Assembly (NCBI GenBank): GCA_030595485.1
Contig: JAUVDE010000220.1
Coordinates: 1-6,077, forward strand
Source of the DNA: Draconibacterium sp.
GTDB lineage: Bacteria; Bacteroidota; Bacteroidia; Bacteroidales; Prolixibacteraceae
Direction of reading: 5' to 3'
Length of the DNA: 6,077 bases
Part shown: piece after piece, positions 1 through 6,077 of the stretch
Layout of the letters: the number at the start of each line of letters is the position of its first letter
How positions within the stretch are numbered: position 1 is the stretch's first letter
Notes under the pieces: generated by a model
The model's input: only the letters and a program-made list of their open reading frames with translations
The model's database searches: none
Told to the model about the DNA's origin: nothing
Program-made: the position numbers and the translations under genes

Positions 1-764
1 TGTGCCAATGTTTTACCTGACTCCTTTAGAATATTATTGGCCAAATCTTCGGTGCCGAACACCAATTGAATTGGCATAAAATTACGAGACTTTGCGCCAA
101 CCAATGAAAACGTTCCTCCACTTGCATATTTTCTCACACTCTCAACAAACTCAGGATTCGGATTTGTTGGGTCGGGAACCATCACCAATGCTTTTGCACC
201 ACCCATCATAGCCTTCTGCATTTTTTTCATTTCAATGCTTGTATCGGCTTCCTTACCGTCTTTAGCCAGCTCCAAATTGCGTGTCATAATCACCACAATT
301 TTATCTTTAATATTTAGTCCTTCGGTATCGTTATACTTTGTTTCCTCGTTGTACCAGCCGTAACCTGCAAACACAATGTCTCCTTCGAGCATACTATTTT
401 CGGAGGTGCCTCCCATCGAGAATATATTTTTATTGATGTAATTATCACCACCATTTTTAGCCACTAATTTAAAGTAGGTTTTTCTGTAATCGGGTTTTAT
501 CGAAACCATATCAACTGCCTGGAAATAATCTTCACCTCCGGGTTTTAAACCCATTTTCATACATTGTGCCTTTAAATAATTGGCAGTAATTTCTAATCCA
601 GGAGTTAGCGTATTAAAATCGCGGCCCATCATAAAATCGCTGGCCACAAATTCCAGATGTGCTTTTAAGTCGTTTTCTGTTATCGTTTCCACTTCCTTTT
701 TTTGAGCAAAAACAACACTTGCTATTACTACAAATAGTACAATTAAACTAATTTTTGATTTCAT
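1..764 (-). CDS. M28-type exported peptidase, N-terminal part (cut by window edge)
   Basis: Reading the minus strand from an ATG at 764-762 gives 254 codons with no stop up to the window edge, so the 3' end is missing. Residues 1-20 form a signal peptide (Lys-rich start, hydrophobic core, cleavage after VVFA before QKK). Residues 32-75 align with the N-terminus of the complete M28 gene at 865-2421 (about 21 of 44 positions identical by eye, including DLK, HL, SD, GR, GL, ITA, YL). Residues 128-165 look like the start of a PA domain (GDIVFAGYGWY, then GLNIKDKIVVIM), the lid domain often inserted in M28 enzymes. The zinc-binding catalytic half would lie beyond position 1 and cannot be seen, so activity is inferred only from the paralogue. 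No Shine-Dalgarno sequence precedes the ATG; the leader is A-rich, as is usual in Bacteroidota. It lies 100 bases after the upstream M28 stop, and co-transcription is likely. Confidence 0.85.
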   Translation of the reverse strand, partial: MKSKISLIVLFVVIASVVFAQKKEVETITENDLKAHLEFVASDFMMGRDFNTLTPGLEITANYLKAQCMKMGLKPGGEDYFQAVDMVSIKPDYRKTYFKLVAKNGGDNYINKNIFSMGGTSENSMLEGDIVFAGYGWYNEETKYNDTEGLNIKDKIVVIMTRNLELAKDGKEADTSIEMKKMQKAMMGGAKALVMVPDPTNPNPEFVESVRKYASGGTFSLVGAKSRNFMPIQLVFGTEDLANNILKESGKTLA

Positions 765-864
765 TAAAGTTGATTTTTTCGATTAATACGGGAGTTTTCA
801 ATATCGTATTGTGCTTGGTTATTTTTTTGAAGAATTATGATTTATTAAAACTATAAAACATTCA

Positions 865-2421
865 TTACTTTTTTGCTTTTCCGTCAAACTCAATTTCATC
901 TAAATTAGCCACTTCGTAGCCCAGCAGAAAGCATAAATCGGCAACTCGTTTAATCTTATCAAAATTGATTTTATCTAGCTCGTCGCCAACTTTGTGGTAA
1001 TCGGCATGATAACCAGTGGCATAATTCAAAACCGGCACACCTTTTTTATGAAATTGATAATGGTCGCTGGCTCTTAAAAACCGAGCTTTTGGCAATGAAG
1101 TATCTGGCACAATTCCAAGCTCCTTACACTTAGCATCATTTATTTCGGCCAATTGTAACCACACATCGTTCGAGAGTGTGTATAAACCATCGAAGTCTTT
1201 TACCTTTTTGGGTGAGTTTTTGTGCACGTCATCACGCGGTGCTTCATAGACTCTACCTACCATATCGAGATTAATGGCTGCCACTGTTTTATCGAGCGGG
1301 TAAATGGGATGATCGCAATAATAAGTTGAGCCAATATGACCAATTTCCTCGCAAGTGACCCATAAAAATACAATACTTCGTTTGGGTTTCTTCGATAAAC
1401 TGGCAAAAGCTTCGGCCACTTCCATAATTGCGACAGTTCCCGAACCGTTATCATCGGCACCATTATATACATCACCGTCTTTTCCAATCCCCAGATGGTC
1501 GTAATGCGCCATAAAAACAACATACTCATTTTTTAATACCGGATCAGAACCTTCAACGATACCTATTACATTTTTAGTGTCCAATTCAGTTTTTAAAACT
1601 TCAGCGTGTATCGTAACCGTCCTTTTCTTTACTTTCATCCAACCCGAAATGTTTTCTTTAGCAACACCTTTCAGGTATTTTTCATAGTGTCCTTTACCGC
1701 CTAGTAGCTCATCGGCAAAAGTGGGAGTAAGGAATAATACCGGCACTTTCGCTTCGGGTTTATCTTCGGTTACCGAGTAGCGTTCACGCCCAAAATACCC
1801 TTTCAAGCGATTAAAACCCTTATTGTCTTTATCTTGTGGAGTAGTTACCAGAATTATCATTTCGGGTTTCTTTTTTGAAAGCGTTTCAATTTTAGCCACC
1901 TCTGCACCAAAATCAAATCGAATATTATCGCCTTCCTTAAAAGATTTGGCATTTCCCTGGGCTATTACAATAATCTCCCCTTCGAGATTTTCAGGCAACG
2001 TACTATCACCAAAACCAGCTAAATACACTTCTGCATTATTTAGTACTTTTGGAGTTTGAATGCCCTGAAAAATCATCATTGAACCAGACTTAAATTTTGA
2101 TTTCCCTTTGGTATTTTTCACTTCAATAAAATTAGCTGATGAAGGTTTTAACGAAGCCATTTTAACCTTTTGAAAATAATTTTCGGTCTCGGCTTCTAAG
2201 CCTATCTTTTGGGCATGTTTTGCTAAATAATCTGCCGTAATACCAAGCCCATCAACTTCAGTTCCTAACTTCCGTCCTTGCAGTTCATCCGAAGAAATGA
2301 AAGTTAAATGCTCCTTTAAATCGGCGATATTAATTTTTGAAAGTGCCTGCTTTTGTCCATAAGCAGAAAAAAGACAACAACACAATAATAGAACACCAAG
2401 TGCAGTTTTTCGTAAAAACAT
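865..2421 (-). CDS. Secreted M28 family zinc peptidase with PA-like insert
   Basis: The 518-residue product starts with a signal peptide (residues 1-22; hydrophobic core containing three consecutive Cys, cleavage probably after AYG before QK). Residues 30-100 are the N-terminal helical part. Residues ~125-255 fit a PA-like lid domain (VPVLFLTPTFADELL near 226-240). The M28 catalytic domain spans ~280-505. All expected residues for a two-zinc aminopeptidase-type site are visible: H306 and D308 in AHYDHLG, D324 in GADDNGSG, E358 (general base) and E359 in TCEEIGHIGS, D386 in NLDMVGR, and H476 in DYHKVGDELDKI. The family hydrolyses N-terminal residues or peptides; the exact specificity cannot be read from sequence. 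The likely site is periplasmic or extracellular, since there is no lipobox and no T9SS tail. No Shine-Dalgarno sequence is evident before the ATG. It is divergent from the M48 gene and followed on the same strand by a paralogue. Confidence 0.93.
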   Translation of the reverse strand: MFLRKTALGVLLLCCCLFSAYGQKQALSKINIADLKEHLTFISSDELQGRKLGTEVDGLGITADYLAKHAQKIGLEAETENYFQKVKMASLKPSSANFIEVKNTKGKSKFKSGSMMIFQGIQTPKVLNNAEVYLAGFGDSTLPENLEGEIIVIAQGNAKSFKEGDNIRFDFGAEVAKIETLSKKKPEMIILVTTPQDKDNKGFNRLKGYFGRERYSVTEDKPEAKVPVLFLTPTFADELLGGKGHYEKYLKGVAKENISGWMKVKKRTVTIHAEVLKTELDTKNVIGIVEGSDPVLKNEYVVFMAHYDHLGIGKDGDVYNGADDNGSGTVAIMEVAEAFASLSKKPKRSIVFLWVTCEEIGHIGSTYYCDHPIYPLDKTVAAINLDMVGRVYEAPRDDVHKNSPKKVKDFDGLYTLSNDVWLQLAEINDAKCKELGIVPDTSLPKARFLRASDHYQFHKKGVPVLNYATGYHADYHKVGDELDKINFDKIKRVADLCFLLGYEVANLDEIEFDGKAKK

Positions 2422-2437
2422 ATAAAAAGAATTAAAT

Positions 2438-2449
2438 AATATCGATATT
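2438..2449. repeat. 12-bp perfect palindrome upstream of the M28 gene
   Basis: The sequence AATATCGATATT is perfectly self-complementary and ends 11 bases before the last base of the M28 coding region, inside its 5' leader. It could be an operator half-site pair or a small structural element. In such AT-rich DNA a 12-bp palindrome can also arise by chance, so no function is claimed. Confidence 0.35.
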
Positions 2450-2466
2450 TATAAATGTGTTTGAGC

Positions 2467-2496
2467 TAAAATTAGCAATTATGCATAAAAGTGCAA
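2467..2496 (-). promoter_or_regulatory. Candidate Bacteroidota-type promoter for the M28 gene(s)
   Basis: On the minus strand a TTG (2496-2494) is followed by exactly 19 bases and then TAATTTTA (2474-2467). The Bacteroidota primary sigma factor consensus is TTTG or TTG at -33 and TAnnTTTG at -7, spaced about 17-23 bases. This candidate departs from it only in the last base of the -7 box. It lies about 45 bases upstream of the M28 ATG, giving a leader of plausible length. The -7 box is embedded in the imperfect palindrome GCTAA-AA-TTAGC (2465-2476), which could be a repressor site. Evidence is by eye only. Confidence 0.35.
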
Positions 2497-2551
2497 TGCG
2501 GCACAATACAAAATATCAAAAACAACAATCAAGCTAACAATATTTGATTCT

Positions 2552-2557
2552 AAAGGA
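2552..2557 (+). promoter_or_regulatory. Ribosome binding site that fixes the M48 start
   Basis: AAAGGA lies 7 bases upstream of the ATG at 2565. It would fall inside the coding region if the in-frame TTG at 2544 were used. It therefore supports ATG 2565 as the true start and argues against the seven-codon longer version. It is the only clear Shine-Dalgarno-like site before any gene in this window. Confidence 0.6.
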
Positions 2558-2564
2558 TGTAAAA

Positions 2565-4034
2565 ATGAAAACAATAAAACCATTCTCTATTTCAATTCTA
2601 CTCATTTCGTTGGTGCTACTTATTCCATCGTGCGCTGTTAATCCGGTTACCGGGAAAAAGCAGCTAATGTTTATGTCGGAAGCGCAAGAAATTGCACTGG
2701 GAGCGCAATACGACCCATCGGTGGTTGCTTCCTTTGGTTTATACGAAAACGAAACCTTGTCCAAATTTGTTGAAGAAAAGGGACAGGAAATGGGTAAAAT
2801 TTCGCATCGCCCGCATTTAGAATATCATTTTAAGCTTTTAGATTCGCCGGTGGTAAATGCTTTTGCAGTGCCTGGTGGATATATATATTTAACCCGAGGA
2901 ATTTTGGCTCAGTTTAATAACGAAGCAGAATTAATGGGGGTGCTTGGACACGAAATGGGGCATATTACTGCCAGACATACAGTTGAAACACAAACAAAAC
3001 AACAAATTGGGCAAGGTCTTCTTACTGCCGGAATGATTGCTTCGAAAGAAATATACGAGTTAGCCGAGGTAGGAATGCAAGCCATGCAAATATTGTTTTT
3101 AAGTTTTAGCCGGGATAACGAACGCGAGGCCGACCGTTTAGGTGTTGAATACTCGTCGAAAATTGGTTACGACGCACACAAAATGGCCGATTTTTTTGAG
3201 GTATTAAATAAAATGTCGATGGGAAGCAGCCACGGCGGAATTCCTACCTGGATGTCGACTCACCCCGATCCGGGCGACAGAAATATTGCCGTTAATCAAA
3301 GTTCAGAAGAATGGCAAGCCAAACTTCCCGAACAAGATTTTGCCATAAACACAAATAGCTATCTGCAAATGATTGACGGTCTGATTTATGGAGATAACCC
3401 CAGAAATGGCTTTGTTGAAAACAATACTTTTTACCACCCTGACCTACAATTTCAATTTCCCATACCGATGGGTTGGACCCTAGTAAATGCACCAAACCAA
3501 GTTCAGATTACGCCAGCTGATAAAAATGCTGCAATAATCGTTTCGCTGTCAAAAGAAGAATCGCTTGAAGCAGCTGGACAAAAAGCTTTGCAAAGTATGG
3601 AGCTAACAGTTCTTGAAAATCGCAAACTAAAAGTAAACGGACACAATGCTTTACGAGCCATCTCGCAACAAGCATCGCAGAACCAGCAAACTGGGCAACA
3701 ACAGGTTATTAAGTTACTCTCGTATTTTATTGAAAAAGATGGACTTATTTATGCTTTTCATGGCATGAGCAATGGTCCCGATTTTAATACTTACGCCAAC
3801 ACATTTGAGGCCACTATGAAAAATTTTGCAACGATAACAGACAAAGCAAAATTGAATGTAAAACCCAACAGGTTAAAAATTATTTCAATTAATAGCACCT
3901 CAGTCTCCTTGGAAAATGCATTTAAATATTACAAAGTTCCACAAGAAAGATACAATGAAATGGCATTATTAAATAACATGGAACTAAATCATACGCTAAA
4001 AAAAGGCGATATGATTAAAGTGCTTGGTAAGTAG
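2565..4034 (+). CDS. M48 family zinc metalloprotease lipoprotein with LysM-like C-terminus
   Basis: The product is 489 residues from ATG 2565. This start is chosen over the in-frame TTG at 2544 because of the AAAGGA site and because it gives a compact lipoprotein signal peptide ending in LIPSC, with C23 as the lipidated Cys. The M48 peptidase domain covers ~30-245. It shows the zinc motif HEMGH (H129, E130, H133), the third ligand E188 in EREADRLG, the strand AVPGGYIYLTRG before the active site, and THPDPGDR with H233, equivalent to the regulatory His loop known in E. coli BepA. Residues ~285-425 form a second domain beginning FYHPDLQFQFPIPMGW, with a Gln-rich stretch at 368-380. Residues ~432-487 look LysM-like (AFKYYKVP, then LKKGDMIKVLG), suggesting cell-wall contact. 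By family, it is an envelope-anchored protease for turnover or quality control of outer-membrane proteins; the substrate is unknown. BepA's TPR half is absent, so it is not a BepA orthologue. Confidence 0.92.
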   Translation: MKTIKPFSISILLISLVLLIPSCAVNPVTGKKQLMFMSEAQEIALGAQYDPSVVASFGLYENETLSKFVEEKGQEMGKISHRPHLEYHFKLLDSPVVNAFAVPGGYIYLTRGILAQFNNEAELMGVLGHEMGHITARHTVETQTKQQIGQGLLTAGMIASKEIYELAEVGMQAMQILFLSFSRDNEREADRLGVEYSSKIGYDAHKMADFFEVLNKMSMGSSHGGIPTWMSTHPDPGDRNIAVNQSSEEWQAKLPEQDFAINTNSYLQMIDGLIYGDNPRNGFVENNTFYHPDLQFQFPIPMGWTLVNAPNQVQITPADKNAAIIVSLSKEESLEAAGQKALQSMELTVLENRKLKVNGHNALRAISQQASQNQQTGQQQVIKLLSYFIEKDGLIYAFHGMSNGPDFNTYANTFEATMKNFATITDKAKLNVKPNRLKIISINSTSVSLENAFKYYKVPQERYNEMALLNNMELNHTLKKGDMIKVLGK

Positions 4035-4067
4035 ATTTTGCAGATAAAAATACGGATCAAATTAAGA

Positions 4068-4109
4068 ACATAAAGAAGCAGGAACTTAACAGTTCCTGCT
4101 TCTTTATGT
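4068..4109. terminator. Bidirectional terminator hairpin between convergent genes
   Basis: Two perfectly complementary 19-base arms (4068-4086 and 4091-4109) flank a 4-base TAAC loop. The hairpin sits 33 bases after the M48 stop codon and 9 bases after the stop of the minus-strand T9SS cargo gene, so it can end transcripts from both sides. The arm is purine-rich on one side and T-rich on the other (TTCTTTATGT), with short T-rich tails outside rather than a long U run. Placement between two converging stop codons is the main reason for the call. Confidence 0.85.
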
Positions 4110-4118
4110 AAATTGTTC

Positions 4119-6077
4119 TTATGGATTTCTAAGAACTATTTTATGAATAAAATGTTGGTTGCCTGCCTGTACATTTACAAAGTATAAACCGGATGTATTT
4201 CCACTTAGATCGAGTTCAATTCTTCGGCTGTCTTTGTAATCAGATTCAAATATTCTTTGGCCTGAAATATTGCTAATCATTACTCTGACATCAGTTTTAT
4301 CTTCTGAATTGATATTGAGATTAAGCCTTCCAGTGGTTGGGTTTGGATATGCGTCAACACTAATCTCTCCTAACGAAGCAATATTGGCATTTATAGAAGC
4401 CGACTTATTTTTCACTTTCGGAACGTGAACAACAATAGCTCCTTCTATTATTGCGGTTGATGGCTCCTCATCCAATCCTTTGCCCATTTCATTATCATAA
4501 ACCACTTCATCAGAATCTTCGTTCCAAATTTTTATTCTAAATAAATCAGGATCGCCTTTTGATTTTAGGTCACCATCTATCGCCGAAATCATAAACTGAT
4601 AACCAAGGTCACCATTTACACTTCCTCTTCCTTTGAATTTTGCTTTTGCACCAGAAACAACAAGCCAATCATACTCATTGCTTATAAATTCCAGCGCACC
4701 GGCATCGAATTCAAATTCAGTATTGCCTTTTGGAATTCCTTTCTTTTTATCGTATTTCGACACAAACCCAAAGCTGGCAATCCCGGTTGAGTCTGGATAT
4801 GCAACTGAAGCTCCCGGAGGAGAATAAATTAAACCACTCCCGGTTACAAAACCTGCTTCTGGATTGTAAATAACAACATATTTATATTCATAATTATAGA
4901 CTTCGTTACAGCTATCGGTTAATGTAAGATTGATTATATAAACACCTGCCGAGTTGTATAAATGTTCTCCATGAATTATTCCTTGGGTAATTTCTCCATC
5001 TGTCAAAGTACTATCGCCCCAATCCCAAACGGCTGAAGATGGCGTACTCCCAATTATTGACGCATTAAGGTTAACTCCTTCCCCTAATTGAATAGGATCT
5101 AACGGAGCGTGAATTTCAGCACTTACAATTCCATCGCAACCAAATATTCCATCACAATTGGCATCATAACTACCATCGGCAGGATCTATTGCATCAGGAT
5201 TGATAAAATAGTCATCATCATCGCAATCGAGGTCATTATAGGACTGACCTGATAATGCCGTATCAACTAAGGATGAATCCAAAAGATTCCCACCAAAACC
5301 ATCGAAATCAGCATCAATATACCAAACATAAACCCCATCGCAGTTGGCATCTATTCCACTTCCGGGCACATCAATTGTGGCAGGATTAAAGTTTGCATCA
5401 CCGTCATCGCAATCTAAATTATTACTTACATATCCGGCTTGTTGAGCATTGGCATTCAGCTTAACAAGGTTGTTTTTGTCTCCAAATCCATCGTTATCTG
5501 CATCGCGGTACCAAAACACGAGATCTTCCTCATTCTCCGAAACCGTAGTTAATTGTGGGGTTACAACAACATTTGTCGATGTAATTTCTCCATTTGCTCC
5601 CACTTCACCAAATATTTCTACCTCTTTTACAAAAACCGGATTTTCTTCGAATGCCAGAACAACGGGTTGAGTTTCGGGTGTTATAATTGGCGAACCAACC
5701 ATAAAAAAGAAATCGAGGTAAGGTACATTGCTAAACACAAAATCACCTTCAGTACTTGTTTGTACTGAATCAAAAACGGTACTATCACTCACCAAAACCA
5801 AATAAATCCATGTAGTTCCTAAGGCAGTTCCTTCCAAGTCTGCTTTGGTTGATTTTAGTACCAATTCCGCCACAAGTGCACTCTGGTTCTCGGTTAAACT
5901 GCCCGAAAGTTCAAAGGTAAATTCAACATTGGCACCCATTTCGTTTAAGATAATCCCTTGCGTAGCAAGCACACTTGAATTTGCATACATATACGTCCCA
6001 ATCTGCCCCGCAGATACGTAACCGGTGTAGTTTCCTCCTGAAACTAATCCTGCACCGTTTGAAGTAACCGCCTGGTT
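4119..6077 (-). CDS. T9SS-secreted protein with MopE-type repeats and PKD domain (5' end cut)
   Basis: The frame stays open from the stop at 4119-4121 to the right edge, giving 652 visible residues (residue 1 = codon 6077-6075). The Met at codon 5990-5988 is internal: 29 coding codons precede it and no signal peptide follows. The residues before and after it (SGGNYTGYVSAGQIGTY, then ATQGIILNE) match the mature N-terminus typical of T9SS cargo, so the true start is probably just outside. Order: N-terminal beta-rich region (~40-180); two Asp/Cys repeats (188-249, 251-310); a PKD domain (~319-404, with the WDWGDS motif at 351-356); a beta-rich domain (~408-553, GFVTGSG to VVHVPK) of a type I recall following PKD domains in Bacteroidota proteins; and the sorting tail (~572-652). 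Predicted to be exported by Sec, then passed through T9SS to the surface or medium. No catalytic motif is visible; an adhesive or structural role is inferred. Confidence 0.88.
   Translation of the reverse strand, partial: NQAVTSNGAGLVSGGNYTGYVSAGQIGTYMYANSSVLATQGIILNEMGANVEFTFELSGSLTENQSALVAELVLKSTKADLEGTALGTTWIYLVLVSDSTVFDSVQTSTEGDFVFSNVPYLDFFFMVGSPIITPETQPVVLAFEENPVFVKEVEIFGEVGANGEITSTNVVVTPQLTTVSENEEDLVFWYRDADNDGFGDKNNLVKLNANAQQAGYVSNNLDCDDGDANFNPATIDVPGSGIDANCDGVYVWYIDADFDGFGGNLLDSSLVDTALSGQSYNDLDCDDDDYFINPDAIDPADGSYDANCDGIFGCDGIVSAEIHAPLDPIQLGEGVNLNASIIGSTPSSAVWDWGDSTLTDGEITQGIIHGEHLYNSAGVYIINLTLTDSCNEVYNYEYKYVVIYNPEAGFVTGSGLIYSPPGASVAYPDSTGIASFGFVSKYDKKKGIPKGNTEFEFDAGALEFISNEYDWLVVSGAKAKFKGRGSVNGDLGYQFMISAIDGDLKSKGDPDLFRIKIWNEDSDEVVYDNEMGKGLDEEPSTAIIEGAIVVHVPKVKNKSASINANIASLGEISVDAYPNPTTGRLNLNINSEDKTDVRVMISNISGQRIFESDYKDSRRIELDLSGNTSGLYFVNVQAGNQHFIHKIVLRNP
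4122..4364 (-). other. T9SS type A C-terminal sorting domain (part of the cargo gene)
   Basis: The last ~81 residues show the conserved pattern of this domain: AYPNPTTGRLNLNI, then VRVMISNISGQRIF, then ELDLSGNTSGLYFVNVQ, and a short basic end (HKIVLRNP). It directs passage through the type IX outer-membrane translocon and is normally cleaved, often with attachment to A-type lipopolysaccharide. Its presence implies that the host encodes a T9SS. Confidence 0.92.
5148..5327 (-). repeat. MopE-type putative metal-binding repeat, copy 2
   Basis: Residues 251-310 of the visible cargo protein. The copy opens with VWYIDADFDGFG, continues to YNDLDCDDDDYFINPDA and closes with YDANCDG. The DxDxDGFG loop resembles calcium-binding loops. 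The two Cys residues (285 and 308) probably form a disulfide across the repeat. It begins one residue after copy 1 ends, so the pair is a tandem array. Confidence 0.8.
5331..5516 (-). repeat. MopE-type putative metal-binding repeat, copy 1
   Basis: Residues 188-249 of the visible cargo protein. The copy opens with FWYRDADNDGFG, continues to SNNLDCDDGDANFNPAT and closes with IDANCDG. It matches copy 2 in its Trp-Tyr start, the Asp ladder, the LDCDD core and the NCDG end, with Cys at 223 and 246. The family is annotated as a putative metal-binding motif. Which metal binds here is not shown by the sequence; calcium is the likely choice from the Asp spacing. Confidence 0.8.

Noticed and set aside
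785..810. Inverted repeat AATACG/CGTATT in the gap between the two M28 genes, considered as a terminator
   Set aside because: Only 6 bp of stem with a 14-base loop and no T run after it; too weak to separate the two genes into different transcripts.
1257..1529. Minus-strand open frame of 90 codons inside the M28 gene
   Set aside because: It overlaps the catalytic core of the M28 peptidase in another frame; the M28 frame carries all conserved motifs and this one shows none.
1823..2059. Plus-strand open frame antisense to the M28 gene
   Set aside because: Low-complexity Ser-rich shadow with no ribosome site or domain signal.
2491..2504. Short inverted repeat GTGC-N6-GCAC in the divergent intergenic region
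   Set aside because: Four-base arms are expected by chance; no second copy nearby.
2541..2550. AATATTTG-like -7 box just before the M48 start
   Set aside because: No TTG at the right distance upstream, and it would leave almost no leader before the ribosome site.
2534..2764. Minus-strand open frame across the M48 start region
   Set aside because: Antisense to the lipoprotein signal and start of a well-supported gene; no recognisable features.
3292..3495. Minus-strand open frame within the M48 gene
   Set aside because: Antisense shadow of the M48 middle region, no start signal and no domain.
5148..5516. Reading the two Asp-rich repeats as dockerin modules
   Set aside because: Spacing, the WYxDAD start and the LDCDD/NCDG cysteines fit the MopE-type motif; the paired 12-residue loops with helices of a dockerin are absent.
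4633..5768. Three plus-strand open frames (4633-4827, 5449-5670, 5553-5768) antisense to the T9SS cargo gene
   Set aside because: Their translations are Ser/Thr- or Cys/Phe-rich mirror products of the conserved repeats and beta domains; the opposite strand is clearly the coding one.

Overview
The window looks like an ordinary stretch of chromosome from a member of the Bacteroidota. The evidence is an AT-rich genome with TCG-rich serine codons, mostly no Shine-Dalgarno sequence, a -33/-7 type promoter candidate, and a secreted protein ending in a type IX secretion (T9SS) type A sorting domain, which is restricted to this phylum. A marine or sediment Marinilabiliales/Prolixibacteraceae-like source is my guess from style only. 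I see no mobile element, CRISPR array, tRNA or rRNA.

Layout, left to right. Positions 1-764 (minus strand) hold the N-terminal 254 residues of an exported M28-type peptidase, cut by the window edge before its catalytic domain. After a 100-base gap comes a second, complete M28 zinc peptidase on the same strand (865-2421). The two are tandem paralogues and probably co-transcribed. A 143-base divergent intergenic region (2422-2564) carries a candidate promoter and two small palindromes. On the plus strand, 2565-4034 encodes an M48 zinc metalloprotease lipoprotein with a LysM-like C-terminus. A perfect 19-bp stem hairpin (4068-4109) sits between this gene and a convergent minus-strand gene. That gene (4119-6077) runs off the right edge and encodes a modular T9SS cargo protein. 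It has two Asp-rich MopE-type metal-binding repeats, a PKD domain, a large unnamed beta-rich domain and the sorting tail.

All four proteins are exported or envelope-associated. Three are proteases: two M28 exopeptidase-type enzymes and one M48 enzyme of the BepA/periplasmic quality-control kind. The simplest reading is envelope protein turnover or peptide scavenging beside an unrelated secreted surface protein. Nothing in the sequence proves a shared pathway, and I did not find a clearly undescribed system. The most informative points are the tandem M28 duplication, the LysM-like tail on the M48 lipoprotein, the cysteine/aspartate repeats of the T9SS cargo, the long symmetric convergent terminator, and three gene boundaries that naive ORF calling would miss or misplace.
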